The notes under the pieces were generated by a model. That model had not been told where the DNA came from, did no database searches, and saw nothing but the letters and a program-made list of their open reading frames with translations. This document shows, in pieces, positions 25,814 to 33,208 of a stretch of 64,000 nucleotides of DNA. The translations under genes and the position numbers were made by a program. Within the stretch, counting starts at the first letter, position 1. Each line of letters begins with the position of its first letter. The stretch lies in assembly GCA_900290245.1 (NCBI GenBank), contig OKRB01000090.1:50314-114313 (forward strand). Reading direction: 5' to 3'. The DNA is from Candidatus Sulfuritelmatomonas gaucii (GTDB lineage Bacteria > Acidobacteriota > Terriglobia > Terriglobales > Acidobacteriaceae).

Positions 25814-26434
25814 CTACGAGCCTGAGCCCAATGTCGAGGTCAAATCGTCGGGCACTGTGCCCCTCATAAATGCAGCCCGATGATCGGGATCACCCAAATC
25901 CATCGAGAAATGTCGCCACACGCCGTCTTGAAGCACGCCCATGTTCCAAGGTCCTGAGACCGTGTCGGAAAACTGCCAGATGATGTGGAAGCCCTCCTCA
26001 TTCGTGAACCCTTCTCCGTCGGCCTGGATAATCGCATCGCCGCGCTCCCAAAGTGCCGAGCGCAGCGCGTGGAGTGCATTACTGCCTTCCATCGTTTCCG
26101 AGCCTTGCAGGTGCTGAAACGCGAAGATGGTCCGCACAGAGGCCAGGTAATCCTCAAGCCATTGGACACCGCTTTTCGGCTTGCAATCCTGAATGTCTTC
26201 GATGAAGTCCGCAACCTCATCCTGGCCGATGGAGCCATCCGTCACGGGATTGCGTTCGATCAGTGCGACCTCGACTTCATCATTTCCTGAGAGCAGGAGA
26301 GTGTCCCACTCCTCTTCACTTCCTTCTTCGATTGTCAGACTATACTCAGGGTGCTCCGCGCGAACCAACTGCGCGATTTCAACGAAGGGAGGGAACTCTT
26401 CATCTTTCGACAGAACCCGCGTGAAGTAGCCCAT
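25814..26434 (-). CDS. Unknown acidic protein
   Basis: I do not recognise this 206-residue soluble, acidic protein. It has no signal peptide, membrane segment or cysteine cluster. An N-terminal half with FPPFVEIAQLVRAEHPEYSLTIEEG is followed by several Trp-containing segments (GVQWLEDYLASVRTIFAFQ, FHIIWQFSDTVSGPWNMGVLQDG). The style recalls cytoplasmic immunity proteins of polymorphic toxins, but that is only an impression. The ATG at 26434 has GAGGG about eight bases upstream and is preferred to an in-frame GTG at 26443. It is separated from the EF-Tu-like gene upstream by a terminator, so it likely has its own promoter. Confidence 0.6.
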   Translation of the reverse strand: MGYFTRVLSKDEEFPPFVEIAQLVRAEHPEYSLTIEEGSEEEWDTLLLSGNDEVEVALIERNPVTDGSIGQDEVADFIEDIQDCKPKSGVQWLEDYLASVRTIFAFQHLQGSETMEGSNALHALRSALWERGDAIIQADGEGFTNEEGFHIIWQFSDTVSGPWNMGVLQDGVWRHFSMDLGDPDHRAAFMRGTVPDDLTSTLGSGS

Positions 26435-26485
26435 CGTTTTCACCCTCGGCCTTCAATATACCCGTTCTCGTGGATGGGACGGCCA

Positions 26486-26524
26486 ACAAAAAATCGCATC
26501 CGGCAGTTGTCCAGGATGCGATTT
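26486..26524 (-). terminator. Rho-independent terminator after the EF-Tu-like gene
   Basis: Perfect 11-bp arms AAATCGCATCC (26491-26501) and GGATGCGATTT (26514-26524) around a 12-base loop. On the minus strand the hairpin is followed by a run of T (TTTTTTG). It ends the gap-rid-pgk-EF-Tu-like transcript. Confidence 0.85.
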
Positions 26525-26562
26525 GTCCGAGAGCTGATCACCAATCGCCTTCAACTTTCGAG

Positions 26563-26946
26563 CTATAAACTCGGAAGGCCACTCGCAGGTCGGTTCGCCT
26601 TTGTTTCCTCACGTTCGCGAGCCCGTTGTGCTGATTCTTCCAGATCGAGAATCTTGGTTACGCACCCGTATCCGACGACTCTCTGTCCCTCCCGAACGAG
26701 AAATATCTTTCCAGGAACTACTTTTCCGGCATGATATTGAGGGCTCAAAAACGCGAAGTGAACCCTGACAGTATCGCCAGGTTTCACCTGTTCCACGTCT
26801 GGGTAAAACTGGAGCGCATCCCAGTCACGCCCGTCATAAAAGAATTGTGGTCGATAACCCGAGAATGCTGGGCCACGCCGTCCGCCAGCATCCGTCGGCA
26901 GAAATGTTACTTCTGCCTCTATGTCTCTCGGCCAATCCTTTGCCAC
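26563..26946 (-). CDS. Free-standing EF-Tu domain III-like protein
   Basis: A 127-residue protein that matches only the C-terminal beta-barrel (domain III) of elongation factor Tu. The order is the same: DIEAEVTFLPTDAGGRRGP, then FSGYRPQFFY, VKPGDTVRVHF, FLVREGQRVVGYGCVTKILD. There is no GTPase domain and no domain II. It begins with GTG ten bases after the pgk stop, so it belongs to the same transcript, and a terminator follows. Charged residues make up the last 25 positions. What it does is unknown. Domain III contacts tRNA and EF-Ts in EF-Tu, so a binding or decoy role is conceivable, but this is inference. Confidence 0.75.
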   Translation of the reverse strand: MAKDWPRDIEAEVTFLPTDAGGRRGPAFSGYRPQFFYDGRDWDALQFYPDVEQVKPGDTVRVHFAFLSPQYHAGKVVPGKIFLVREGQRVVGYGCVTKILDLEESAQRAREREETKANRPASGLPSL

Positions 26947-26956
26947 AATCCGCCGC

Positions 26957-28171
26957 CTATTTATCCGTCAGCGCTTCCACGCCGGGCAGTTTCTTGCCTT
27001 CCAGGAATTCTAGCGAAGCCCCGCCGCCCGTCGAAATGTGCGTGATCTGGTCGGCAACGCCGGCCTGGTTGATCGCGCTCACCGAGTCGCCGCCGCCGAT
27101 GATCGACGTGGCTGTTTTGTTCGCGGCTACCGCCCTGGCAATCGCGTTGGTTCCCACGGCGAAGCGCGGAAACTCAAACACGCCCGCCGGCCCGTTCCAA
27201 ACGATGGTCTTTGCCGTCAAAACCACATGCTCGATGGCCGCGACCGATTGCGGCCCGATGTCGAGGCCCTGCCAGTCGTCGGGAAAATCCTTCGAGCTGT
27301 CCCACACCTGGGTCTTCGCATCGTTCGCAAAGTTGTCGGCGATCACGTTGTCGACGGGCAGCAGGAGCTTCACGCCCTTGGCCTTCGCCTTGGCCAACGT
27401 CTCCTTGGCGAGATCGATCTTGTCCTCTTCCACGAGAGATTTGCCGGTCTTCACTCCGAGCGCGCGGTAGAACGTGTACGCCATGCCGCCCACGATCACC
27501 AGTGTGTCCACTTTGTCCAACAGGTTCTGGATCACGTCGATCTTTCCCGAAATCTTCGACCCGCCCAAAATCGCCACAAAAGGCTTCTCCGGCGACTCCA
27601 GTGCCTTGCCCAGGTAGGTGATCTCTTTCTCCATCAGCAGGCCGGCCACAGCGGGCTTCAAAAAATGCGTGATGCCCTCAGTGGATGCGTGCGCGCGGTG
27701 CGCCGAACCGAATGCGTCGTTGACATAGATTTCTGCCAGCGAAGCCAGCGCCTTGCTGAATGCCGGATCGTTGGCTTCTTCTTCCGCGTGGAAGCGCAGG
27801 TTTTCAAGCAGCAGCACCTGGCGCGACTCGAGCTGGCGCGCCATCTCCTCGGCCACTTCGCCGATGCAGTCAGGCGAGAAAGCCACGTTGACGCCGTCGC
27901 TCAACTGTCTGTCGAGCAGTTCGCGCAGCCGGTCCACAATGGGCCTGAGCGAGTACTTGGGATTGGGCTTGCCCTTGGGCCGGCCGAGGTGGGAAGCCAG
28001 AATCACCTTGGCCTTGTGCCGGATGGCGTATTCAATCGTGGGCAGCGTGGCCACGATGCGCGTGTCATCGGTAATGGTTGAGCCATCTTCAGTGAGAGGA
28101 ACGTTGAAATCAACGCGGATGAAGACCCGCTTGTCGGTCAGGTCGACGTCTTTGATCGAGAGCTTGGCCAT
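26957..28171 (-). CDS. pgk: Phosphoglycerate kinase
   Basis: A 404-residue two-domain enzyme that transfers phosphate from 1,3-bisphosphoglycerate to ADP. The substrate-domain landmarks are [33 protein letters not shown] and [13 protein letters not shown]. The nucleotide-domain landmarks are [21 protein letters not shown] and [11 protein letters not shown] followed by [23 protein letters not shown] lies ahead of the ATG. It lies downstream of the Rid-family gene and gap on the same strand. Confidence 0.96.
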   Translation of the reverse strand: MAKLSIKDVDLTDKRVFIRVDFNVPLTEDGSTITDDTRIVATLPTIEYAIRHKAKVILASHLGRPKGKPNPKYSLRPIVDRLRELLDRQLSDGVNVAFSPDCIGEVAEEMARQLESRQVLLLENLRFHAEEEANDPAFSKALASLAEIYVNDAFGSAHRAHASTEGITHFLKPAVAGLLMEKEITYLGKALESPEKPFVAILGGSKISGKIDVIQNLLDKVDTLVIVGGMAYTFYRALGVKTGKSLVEEDKIDLAKETLAKAKAKGVKLLLPVDNVIADNFANDAKTQVWDSSKDFPDDWQGLDIGPQSVAAIEHVVLTAKTIVWNGPAGVFEFPRFAVGTNAIARAVAANKTATSIIGGGDSVSAINQAGVADQITHISTGGGASLEFLEGKKLPGVEALTDK

Positions 28172-28193
28172 AGATTTTGCCTTTCTTGATAAC

Positions 28194-28228
28194 AGTGGTC
28201 GGTAGTCAGTGATCAGTGGTCAGTTGAC
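28194..28228. repeat. Heptamer array, GAYCACT type (reverse orientation)
   Basis: Five units AGTGGTC, GGTAGTC, AGTGATC, AGTGGTC, AGTTGAC on the plus strand. It covers the last codons of the Rid-family gene, whose protein therefore ends in Ser-Thr-Asp-His. Confidence 0.8.
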
Positions 28229-28620
28229 GCCGGCCGTGCAGATTCATCCGTGCCGGGGATCACGGCGTCCATTTCGATTTCAATGCGCCACGCGGGGTTG
28301 AGCAGGGCTGCTACGACGACCATGGTTGCCGCGGGACGAATCTTTGCGAAGAACTCGCCGTGCACGCGGCCCACCGCCTCCCAGTCTTCAACATGGGTCA
28401 GGAACATGCGCGTGCGCACAACATCGTTGAACGAGCAGCCGGCCTTGGCCAGCGCTTCGGCGGCGATTGCGAAGACCCGTCGCGTCTGGCCGGCCGCGTC
28501 TTCGTTTTCCGCGCCCACCGGCCCGGTTCCCGCAAGATGCACCACGTTGCCCACACGCACCGCGCGCGAGAATCCGATGATTGGCTCGAAGGGTGATCCG
28601 CCAGTGATGTTGGTGCGCAT
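28213..28620 (-). CDS. Rid family protein (YjgF/YER057c/UK114)
   Basis: A 135-residue trimer-forming fold. RidA proper hydrolyses reactive enamines and imines. The fold signature is seen in [38 protein letters not shown] and [15 protein letters not shown]. The catalytic arginine of RidA lies in a VARLP segment; here the corresponding stretch reads VAALL, so the arginine is missing and it is probably not a classical imine deaminase. It is placed between gap and pgk in what looks like one transcript, with heptamer arrays on both sides. No clear Shine-Dalgarno precedes it. Confidence 0.8.
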   Translation of the reverse strand: MRTNITGGSPFEPIIGFSRAVRVGNVVHLAGTGPVGAENEDAAGQTRRVFAIAAEALAKAGCSFNDVVRTRMFLTHVEDWEAVGRVHGEFFAKIRPAATMVVVAALLNPAWRIEIEMDAVIPGTDESARPASTDH

Positions 28621-28631
28621 GGAAGAAAAGT

Positions 28632-28698
28632 GGTCAGCGAACAGCCGCCAGCGGTCAGATCAACATGGCTGACCACTGACAACTGATCACTGATAACT
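28632..28698. repeat. Heptamer array, two inverted blocks between gap and the Rid gene
   Basis: GGTCAGC, GAACAGC, CGCCAGC, GGTCAGA (28632-28659) face GACCACT, GACAACT, GATCACT, GATAACT (28671-28698). The two blocks are in opposite orientation and could pair partly in RNA. Confidence 0.8.
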
Positions 28699-28702
28699 GG
28701 TT

Positions 28703-29707
28703 TTACAGCCCCTTCTTCGCCAGGAACCCGATCAGGTCGACCACGCGGTTGGAATAACCCCACTCGTTGTCGTACCAGCTCAGCACCTTCACGCTCTGGC
28801 CCACAACCTTGGTCAGCGGCGCGTCCACGATCGAGCTGCGCTTGTCGCCCTTGAAGTCGGAGCTGACCAGCAGGTTGGAGTCGACTCCGAGAATGCCTTT
28901 GAGTTCGCCGTTTGCGGCAGCGACAAAGGCGGCATTCAGAGCTTCGACGGTGGTTGGCTTCTCGGCGATGTAGGTCAAATCGACGATGGAGACGTTGGGC
29001 GTGGGTACGCGGATGGCAAAGCCATCGAGCTTGCCGGCGGTCTCAGGGATCACCAGCTTCAGCGCTTTGGCGGCGCCCGTCGAGCTGGGAATCATGTTGA
29101 GCGCAGCCGCACGGGCGCGGCGCAGATCCTTGTGCGGAAAGTCGAGAATGACCTGGTCGTTCGTGTAGCTGTGGATTGTGGTCATGATGCCGCTGACAAG
29201 GCCGGTGGTCTCAAGAACGACCTTGACGACGGGCGCCAGGCAGTTGGTGGTGCAACTGGCGTTCGAGATGATGTTGTGCTTGGCCGGATCGTATTTCTTC
29301 TCGTTGACGCCGAGCACCAGGGTGATGTCTTCATTGGTGGCCGGAGCCGAGATGATGACCTTCTTCACGGTTGAGCCCAGATGCGCCTTGGCCTTCGTTG
29401 CATCCGTAAAGTGGCCGGTGGATTCGATCACAATCTGCGCGCCCACATCGGCCCAGGGCAGCTTAGCGGGGTCGCGCTCGGCCCACACCCTGATTTTTTT
29501 GCCATCGACGGTGATGAAGTCCTCGCCTGCGGAGATTTCATTCTGCAGATTTCCCAGGATTGAGTCGTACTTGAGCAGATGCGCCAGCGTAGCCGGGCTG
29601 GTCAAGTCGTTCACGGCCACAAAATCGATGTCATGATTGCCAATGGCGGCGCGCAAAACATTGCGTCCAATGCGGCCGAAGCCGTTGATTCCAACCTTTA
29701 CTGCCAT
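28703..29707 (-). CDS. gap: Glyceraldehyde-3-phosphate dehydrogenase, type I
   Basis: A 334-residue phosphorylating dehydrogenase. NAD-binding GINGFGRIGRNVLRA is followed by Asp34 (AVND), which favours NAD over NADP. Catalytic Cys152 lies in SNASCTTNCLAP, and the paired His is in TIHSYTNDQ. Conserved WYDNEWGYSNR stands near the C-terminus. AAGGAGAAAAC precedes the ATG. It is the first gene of the minus-strand group gap, rid, pgk, EF-Tu-like. Confidence 0.96.
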   Translation of the reverse strand: MAVKVGINGFGRIGRNVLRAAIGNHDIDFVAVNDLTSPATLAHLLKYDSILGNLQNEISAGEDFITVDGKKIRVWAERDPAKLPWADVGAQIVIESTGHFTDATKAKAHLGSTVKKVIISAPATNEDITLVLGVNEKKYDPAKHNIISNASCTTNCLAPVVKVVLETTGLVSGIMTTIHSYTNDQVILDFPHKDLRRARAAALNMIPSSTGAAKALKLVIPETAGKLDGFAIRVPTPNVSIVDLTYIAEKPTTVEALNAAFVAAANGELKGILGVDSNLLVSSDFKGDKRSSIVDAPLTKVVGQSVKVLSWYDNEWGYSNRVVDLIGFLAKKGL

Positions 29708-30102
29708 GTGTGTTTTCTCCTTCGTGTTGAATCCAGCTGATGCTTCAGAATCTGAATGGTGCGTTGTCTGGACGGGCTATCGCGTTGACTGAGAAAGTGC
29801 AGACCGTAGCCGGGAAGCCGGGCCGGCGCGACCACCAGGGAAGCGCCGCCTCGCACGATACCGAACAGGTGGCAGGTTCTCTGAAAATGCAGTAGAAAAG
29901 CGATTCCACCAAACTCTTGATCGTATCATCCGGGGCGTCGCCAAAAAAGTGATCCAAGTCGCATGCTGGCATACAATTCGTTGTCCGGGCGTGAGGTTCC
30001 CACGATGGAACTGTATGTGACGGAGTGCACACAATTTGCAGCGCCATCGCCCTATGTGATATTCGGGTGGAAGACAAGGCTTTCCGTAAGGATTGAAGCA
30101 GT
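29708..30102. other. Divergent intergenic region between gap and a P-loop gene
   Basis: 395 bp that must contain the promoters of both neighbours. Minus-strand frames here have no similarity to a family I know. A weak dyad TGTG-N10-CACA lies near 30016. AAGGA at about 30089 serves the gene at 30103. No clear -35/-10 pair was found. Confidence 0.4.
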
Positions 30103-30933
30103 ATGAGAAGACGCTCCAGACGCGGCCCCAATATTTCGGAGTCCACAGGCAAAATCGGCCAGGAACTCCCATCAAATCAACCCGCTCCCCTTATCCCCAG
30201 CTATCTTGATGACGAGCCAGCCCGGCAGGCGAACGCATCGCGGCCCCACGAAGGCCGTCCCGCTCCGCCTCCGCGCAATCTTGACCAGCCGCAGCCTCGC
30301 CATCCTGACCTGCCACATCAGCGCCGTCCGGATCCATCGCAGCAGCGCCGTCCGGAGCAGCCGCAGCAGCGCGGTCCCGAATGGAACGAGCCGCCCGGCT
30401 CAGGCCGCCTGGAGGTAGAAACCCAGCCGGAGATGCCGCCGATCACGACGCCCAAGCCCAACGCCGCGGGGCAAACGCCCAAAGGCTGCGTCGTGCTGGC
30501 CATCGGCCTGCCCGGCTCCGGCAAAACCACCTGGTTCGGCCGCCGCGGCATCACCCCGCTTTCGAGCGACCTGTTGCGCGGTATCCTTTTCGACGATGTC
30601 GAAGAACAGCGCTACCAGGGCCTGGTATTCTCGACGCTGCGCTCGCTCCTTCGCGCGCGGCTCATCGCGCACATGCCCATGAACTACGTGGACGCGACGA
30701 ACCTCTCGGTGCATGAGCGCCGGCAGTGGATCAAGATGGCCAAGAGCTTTGGCTACGAGGTGCAAGCGGTGTTTTTTGATGTACCACTTGAAGTTTGTCT
30801 CGAGCGCAACCGCCAGCGCGACCGCAGCGTAAGCGAAGACGTGATGCGCCGCATGGCCGAGAAGCTCAAGCCGCCAGTCTTCGAAGAGGGATTCGAGAAG
30901 ATCACCGTGGTGCGGGTCAAGAACGCGGGGTAG
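30103..30933 (+). CDS. P-loop polynucleotide-kinase-like ATPase with a Pro/Gln/Arg-rich N-terminus
   Basis: 276 residues. Residues about 128-276 are a P-loop kinase of the AAA_33/polynucleotide kinase type: Walker A GLPGSGKTT at 135-143, SSDLLRG at 154-160, VDATN at 196-200, an RNRQRDR arginine patch near 235, and a lid-like VSEDVMRRM segment. Such domains phosphorylate nucleic acid ends or small molecules. Residues 1-120 are disordered and rich in Pro, Gln and Arg, with an 8-residue repeat (QRRPDPSQ, QRRPEQPQ, QRGPEWNE) encoded by a 24-bp DNA repeat at about 30319-30384. The Arg-rich tail could bind RNA. Substrate unknown. Confidence 0.75.
   Translation: MRRRSRRGPNISESTGKIGQELPSNQPAPLIPSYLDDEPARQANASRPHEGRPAPPPRNLDQPQPRHPDLPHQRRPDPSQQRRPEQPQQRGPEWNEPPGSGRLEVETQPEMPPITTPKPNAAGQTPKGCVVLAIGLPGSGKTTWFGRRGITPLSSDLLRGILFDDVEEQRYQGLVFSTLRSLLRARLIAHMPMNYVDATNLSVHERRQWIKMAKSFGYEVQAVFFDVPLEVCLERNRQRDRSVSEDVMRRMAEKLKPPVFEEGFEKITVVRVKNAG
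30319..30384 (+). repeat. 24-bp tandem repeat within a coding sequence
   Basis: Nearly three units beginning CAGCGCCGTCCGGA at 30319, 30343 and (diverged) 30367 encode the repeated octapeptide of the P-loop protein. Confidence 0.75.
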
Positions 30934-31051
30934 GATCCTCAGGATTTCCGATTCGCGGTGTCGAACTTCAGCGGCGTTCTTCGATTGCGCTCATGTCGAG
31001 TTGCCCCAACTCCTGCTTGCCGCGGGAGCGCTCCGTGGCATCCAAGTACAG

Positions 31052-31402
31052 GTGAAACTTTCGGCTCTTGTACTGTTAGTTCCTGTTGTTCTTGCCGGTT
31101 GCACGAAGCATGACCGCAGCCCCGATGAAATTCGCCAGCAGGCAGCCCGTGCAACCTCGACTGCTACTCGCGATGCGAAGGCGGTCTTTCAGGGTGTGGT
31201 TGAAGGTGTGAAGCAGCAGCGCACCATCAACATCAATCGCTCATCGGCCGATGACCTGAAGTCGCTTCCGGGCATTGACGATGCCGCCGCCCATCGCATC
31301 GTCGAGCACCGGCCATATAGTGACTCCGACGACCTGGTGAAGCGCCACATCATCTCGCGCGCGGAGTACGATCGCATCTACGGCAAAATCGAAGCCCGCT
31401 GA
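31052..31402 (+). CDS. Lipoprotein with a helix-hairpin-helix (ComEA-like) domain
   Basis: About 116 residues from GTG 31052. The N-terminus (KLSALVLLVPVVLAGC) is a lipoprotein signal with a lipobox ending in Cys, so the protein should be anchored in a membrane. The C-terminal half is a ComEA-type helix-hairpin-helix: ININRSSADDLKSLPGIDDAAAHRIVEHRPYSDSDDLVKR has the typical IN-A---L--LPGI--A-A--I pattern. This motif binds DNA without sequence preference in competence proteins. An upstream TTG at 31001 is possible but would put extra residues before the signal. No competence genes are nearby. Confidence 0.75.
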   Translation: MKLSALVLLVPVVLAGCTKHDRSPDEIRQQAARATSTATRDAKAVFQGVVEGVKQQRTININRSSADDLKSLPGIDDAAAHRIVEHRPYSDSDDLVKRHIISRAEYDRIYGKIEAR

Positions 31403-31420
31403 AGTTGTGAGGGCTCGCTC

Positions 31421-31503
31421 GATCCTCGAACTGCGATTGGGTGTAGAACGCGTGCAGCCGTTCGGCAACTACGGTACGGTCGCTGCGCTCCTCACGATGA
31501 CAG
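31421..31503 (-). repeat. Diverged dispersed repeat (TGTCATCCTGAGCG family), reverse copy
   Basis: On the minus strand it begins TGTCATCGTGAGGAGCG and ends at TTCGAGGATC, resembling the element at 17263-17320. It lies between the HhH lipoprotein and the DinB gene. A small hairpin CCGGAA-GGG-TTCCGG follows at 31506-31520. Confidence 0.5.
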
Positions 31504-31551
31504 AGCCGGAAGGGTTCCGGATTGGATGATTCGGGGCTCTAAACTACGGTC

Positions 31552-32079
31552 ATGAGCACTTCAACAACCCCCTATACCGAACCCTGGCTCCGCGGAACCC
31601 ACACCGACATTCCCGCCGCGGGCCGCGCCGTTCTGCACGCGCTGGAACTCGCCCTCGACGATCTGCGCAAATGGACCGCCGCCCTCACCGACTCCGAAGT
31701 TCACTCGCAGCCGCACGGCCTTCCTTCCATCACTTTTCTTTTGCGCCACATCGCCGGCTCGGTCGATCGCATTCTCACCTACGCCGAAGGCAGCCAGCTC
31801 TCCGCCGCGCAACTCGCCGCGCTCAAATCAGAGAAAGATGGGGAAGGGAAGCAGGAGACGCTGCACGAGCTACTAGCCAAAGTTGAGGCGTCCTTCATCA
31901 ATGCCGCGGATCGCATTCGCGCACTGGCCGCGGCCGACCTCAACACCGCGCGTACCGTAGGCCGCAAGCAGTTGCCCACATCACTCGGTGGTGCGCTGAT
32001 TCATGTGGCAGACCACACACAGCGCCACGTGGGCCAGGTCGTCACCACGGCCAAAGTGGTCAAAGCACTCAGAGCCTAA
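31552..32079 (+). CDS. DinB/YfiT family protein
   Basis: A 175-residue four-helix bundle of the DinB-like metalloenzyme superfamily, many of which are thiol-dependent S-transferases. Likely metal-binding histidines are in FLLRHIAGSVDR and in ALIHVADHTQRHVGQ near the C-terminus, the usual positions. It has no signal peptide. It stands alone; the next gene is convergent. Its substrate cannot be deduced. Confidence 0.8.
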   Translation: MSTSTTPYTEPWLRGTHTDIPAAGRAVLHALELALDDLRKWTAALTDSEVHSQPHGLPSITFLLRHIAGSVDRILTYAEGSQLSAAQLAALKSEKDGEGKQETLHELLAKVEASFINAADRIRALAAADLNTARTVGRKQLPTSLGGALIHVADHTQRHVGQVVTTAKVVKALRA

Positions 32080-32092
32080 AGCGGTGAGCTCC

Positions 32093-33208
32093 CTAGTTCG
32101 ACGGCGTCGTAGGCGTATCAAGGTCCGTCCCGGCAGTAAGATAAGTGCCGCCATTTATCTGCGTTGCCGGCAGCAGGCGATATCCATCGCGAGTCCTAAT
32201 GCGGTATTTCTGCAAGTCCTTGCCCACCAGCTTCACGCTGATGGAGCGCCAGCCACGATTCGGGTTGGGCTGCGGATAGTAGCTGATGGAGTAGAGGTGG
32301 CTGAGGTCGTCGCTGATGGATCCGAAAGCCTGCTTCTCCTTGCGCCAGTTCCCGGCAAAATACGCCTTGCCGCCCGTGGCTCTGCTCATGCGCTCAAACG
32401 CGGCGGTTGACACCGGATCATCCTGCGCCAGGCGCGTGCTCACAATATAGATAATGGTGCCTGTGTCCTGGGCCAACTCTGCCACATCCTCAGGCGGAAC
32501 CGAACTGGCATTATCGGGGCCGTTCGAAAATACCACGATCGCCTTGCGCCCGGTCAGCGGCGCCGCGTCCTTCACCGTCAGCAGCAGGCTGTTATACAGG
32601 GCGGCATCGTCGCCGGCCACCGTGCTGCGCACGCCGTTTACCACGCGGAAACGGTCCGGCGTCAGCAGCGTGCCGCGCGAAAGGTCACGGCTGTACGAAT
32701 AGAACGCGATCTTGCTGGCATCGTCCATCGAGCGCACAAAATCCGAGATGGCATCCTGCGCGAACACAAATCCCTTGTACATGTAATTGCTGGTGTCAAA
32801 GAGGATGAAGATGTCAGCGCCGGCTGCTATCGTACTCATTCCGGGGGGCAGGTTTCGCGGCGCGCCCTGGGGCTGGCCTGGCGCCCGGCTATCGCCGGGG
32901 CTTGCGTCGCCGCCGGAGCCCTGCACTTCATGTCCCTGGCTCACGGTGTGCACCGAACCATTGCCCTCTTCAAACGTGGCAATTCTTTCCGGAATCTTGT
33001 CTTCCGTAATTTGAAAATCTTCCGGTTTCAGATTGCCAACATAGTTTCCCTGGCGATCCGTCACCGCAACATTCAACTCCACCAGGTTCACGGTCACGCG
33101 CAGGTGCGACGACTCATCCTGGGCCGCAAACCGCGGCGCACCGGCGAGCAGGAGTAGTGCGATCGAACAAATTCCAAAACCTGCGAGGAGTGTATATGTC
33201 TTCTTCAT
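32093..33208 (-). CDS. Secreted VWFA-related protein of the acidobacterial type
   Basis: 371 residues with a signal peptide (cleavage near residue 29, APRFAAQ). An N-terminal beta domain (VNLVELNVAVTDRQGNYVGNLKPEDFQITED) precedes a von Willebrand A domain at about 130-310, as in the acidobacterial VWFA-related family. The MIDAS motif DxSxS is DTSNY at 138-142, so the second serine is replaced by Tyr and metal binding may be weakened. It starts in an ATGA overlap with the end of the large exported protein gene; the two are surely co-translated. It ends with GTDLDTPTTPSN, a flexible tail. Confidence 0.85.
   Translation of the reverse strand: MKKTYTLLAGFGICSIALLLLAGAPRFAAQDESSHLRVTVNLVELNVAVTDRQGNYVGNLKPEDFQITEDKIPERIATFEEGNGSVHTVSQGHEVQGSGGDASPGDSRAPGQPQGAPRNLPPGMSTIAAGADIFILFDTSNYMYKGFVFAQDAISDFVRSMDDASKIAFYSYSRDLSRGTLLTPDRFRVVNGVRSTVAGDDAALYNSLLLTVKDAAPLTGRKAIVVFSNGPDNASSVPPEDVAELAQDTGTIIYIVSTRLAQDDPVSTAAFERMSRATGGKAYFAGNWRKEKQAFGSISDDLSHLYSISYYPQPNPNRGWRSISVKLVGKDLQKYRIRTRDGYRLLPATQINGGTYLTAGTDLDTPTTPSN

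Noticed and set aside
30010..30035. CRP-like site TGTG-N10-CACA upstream of the P-loop gene
   Set aside because: Only four bases per half-site match, with wrong spacing for a CRP site; it is expected by chance.
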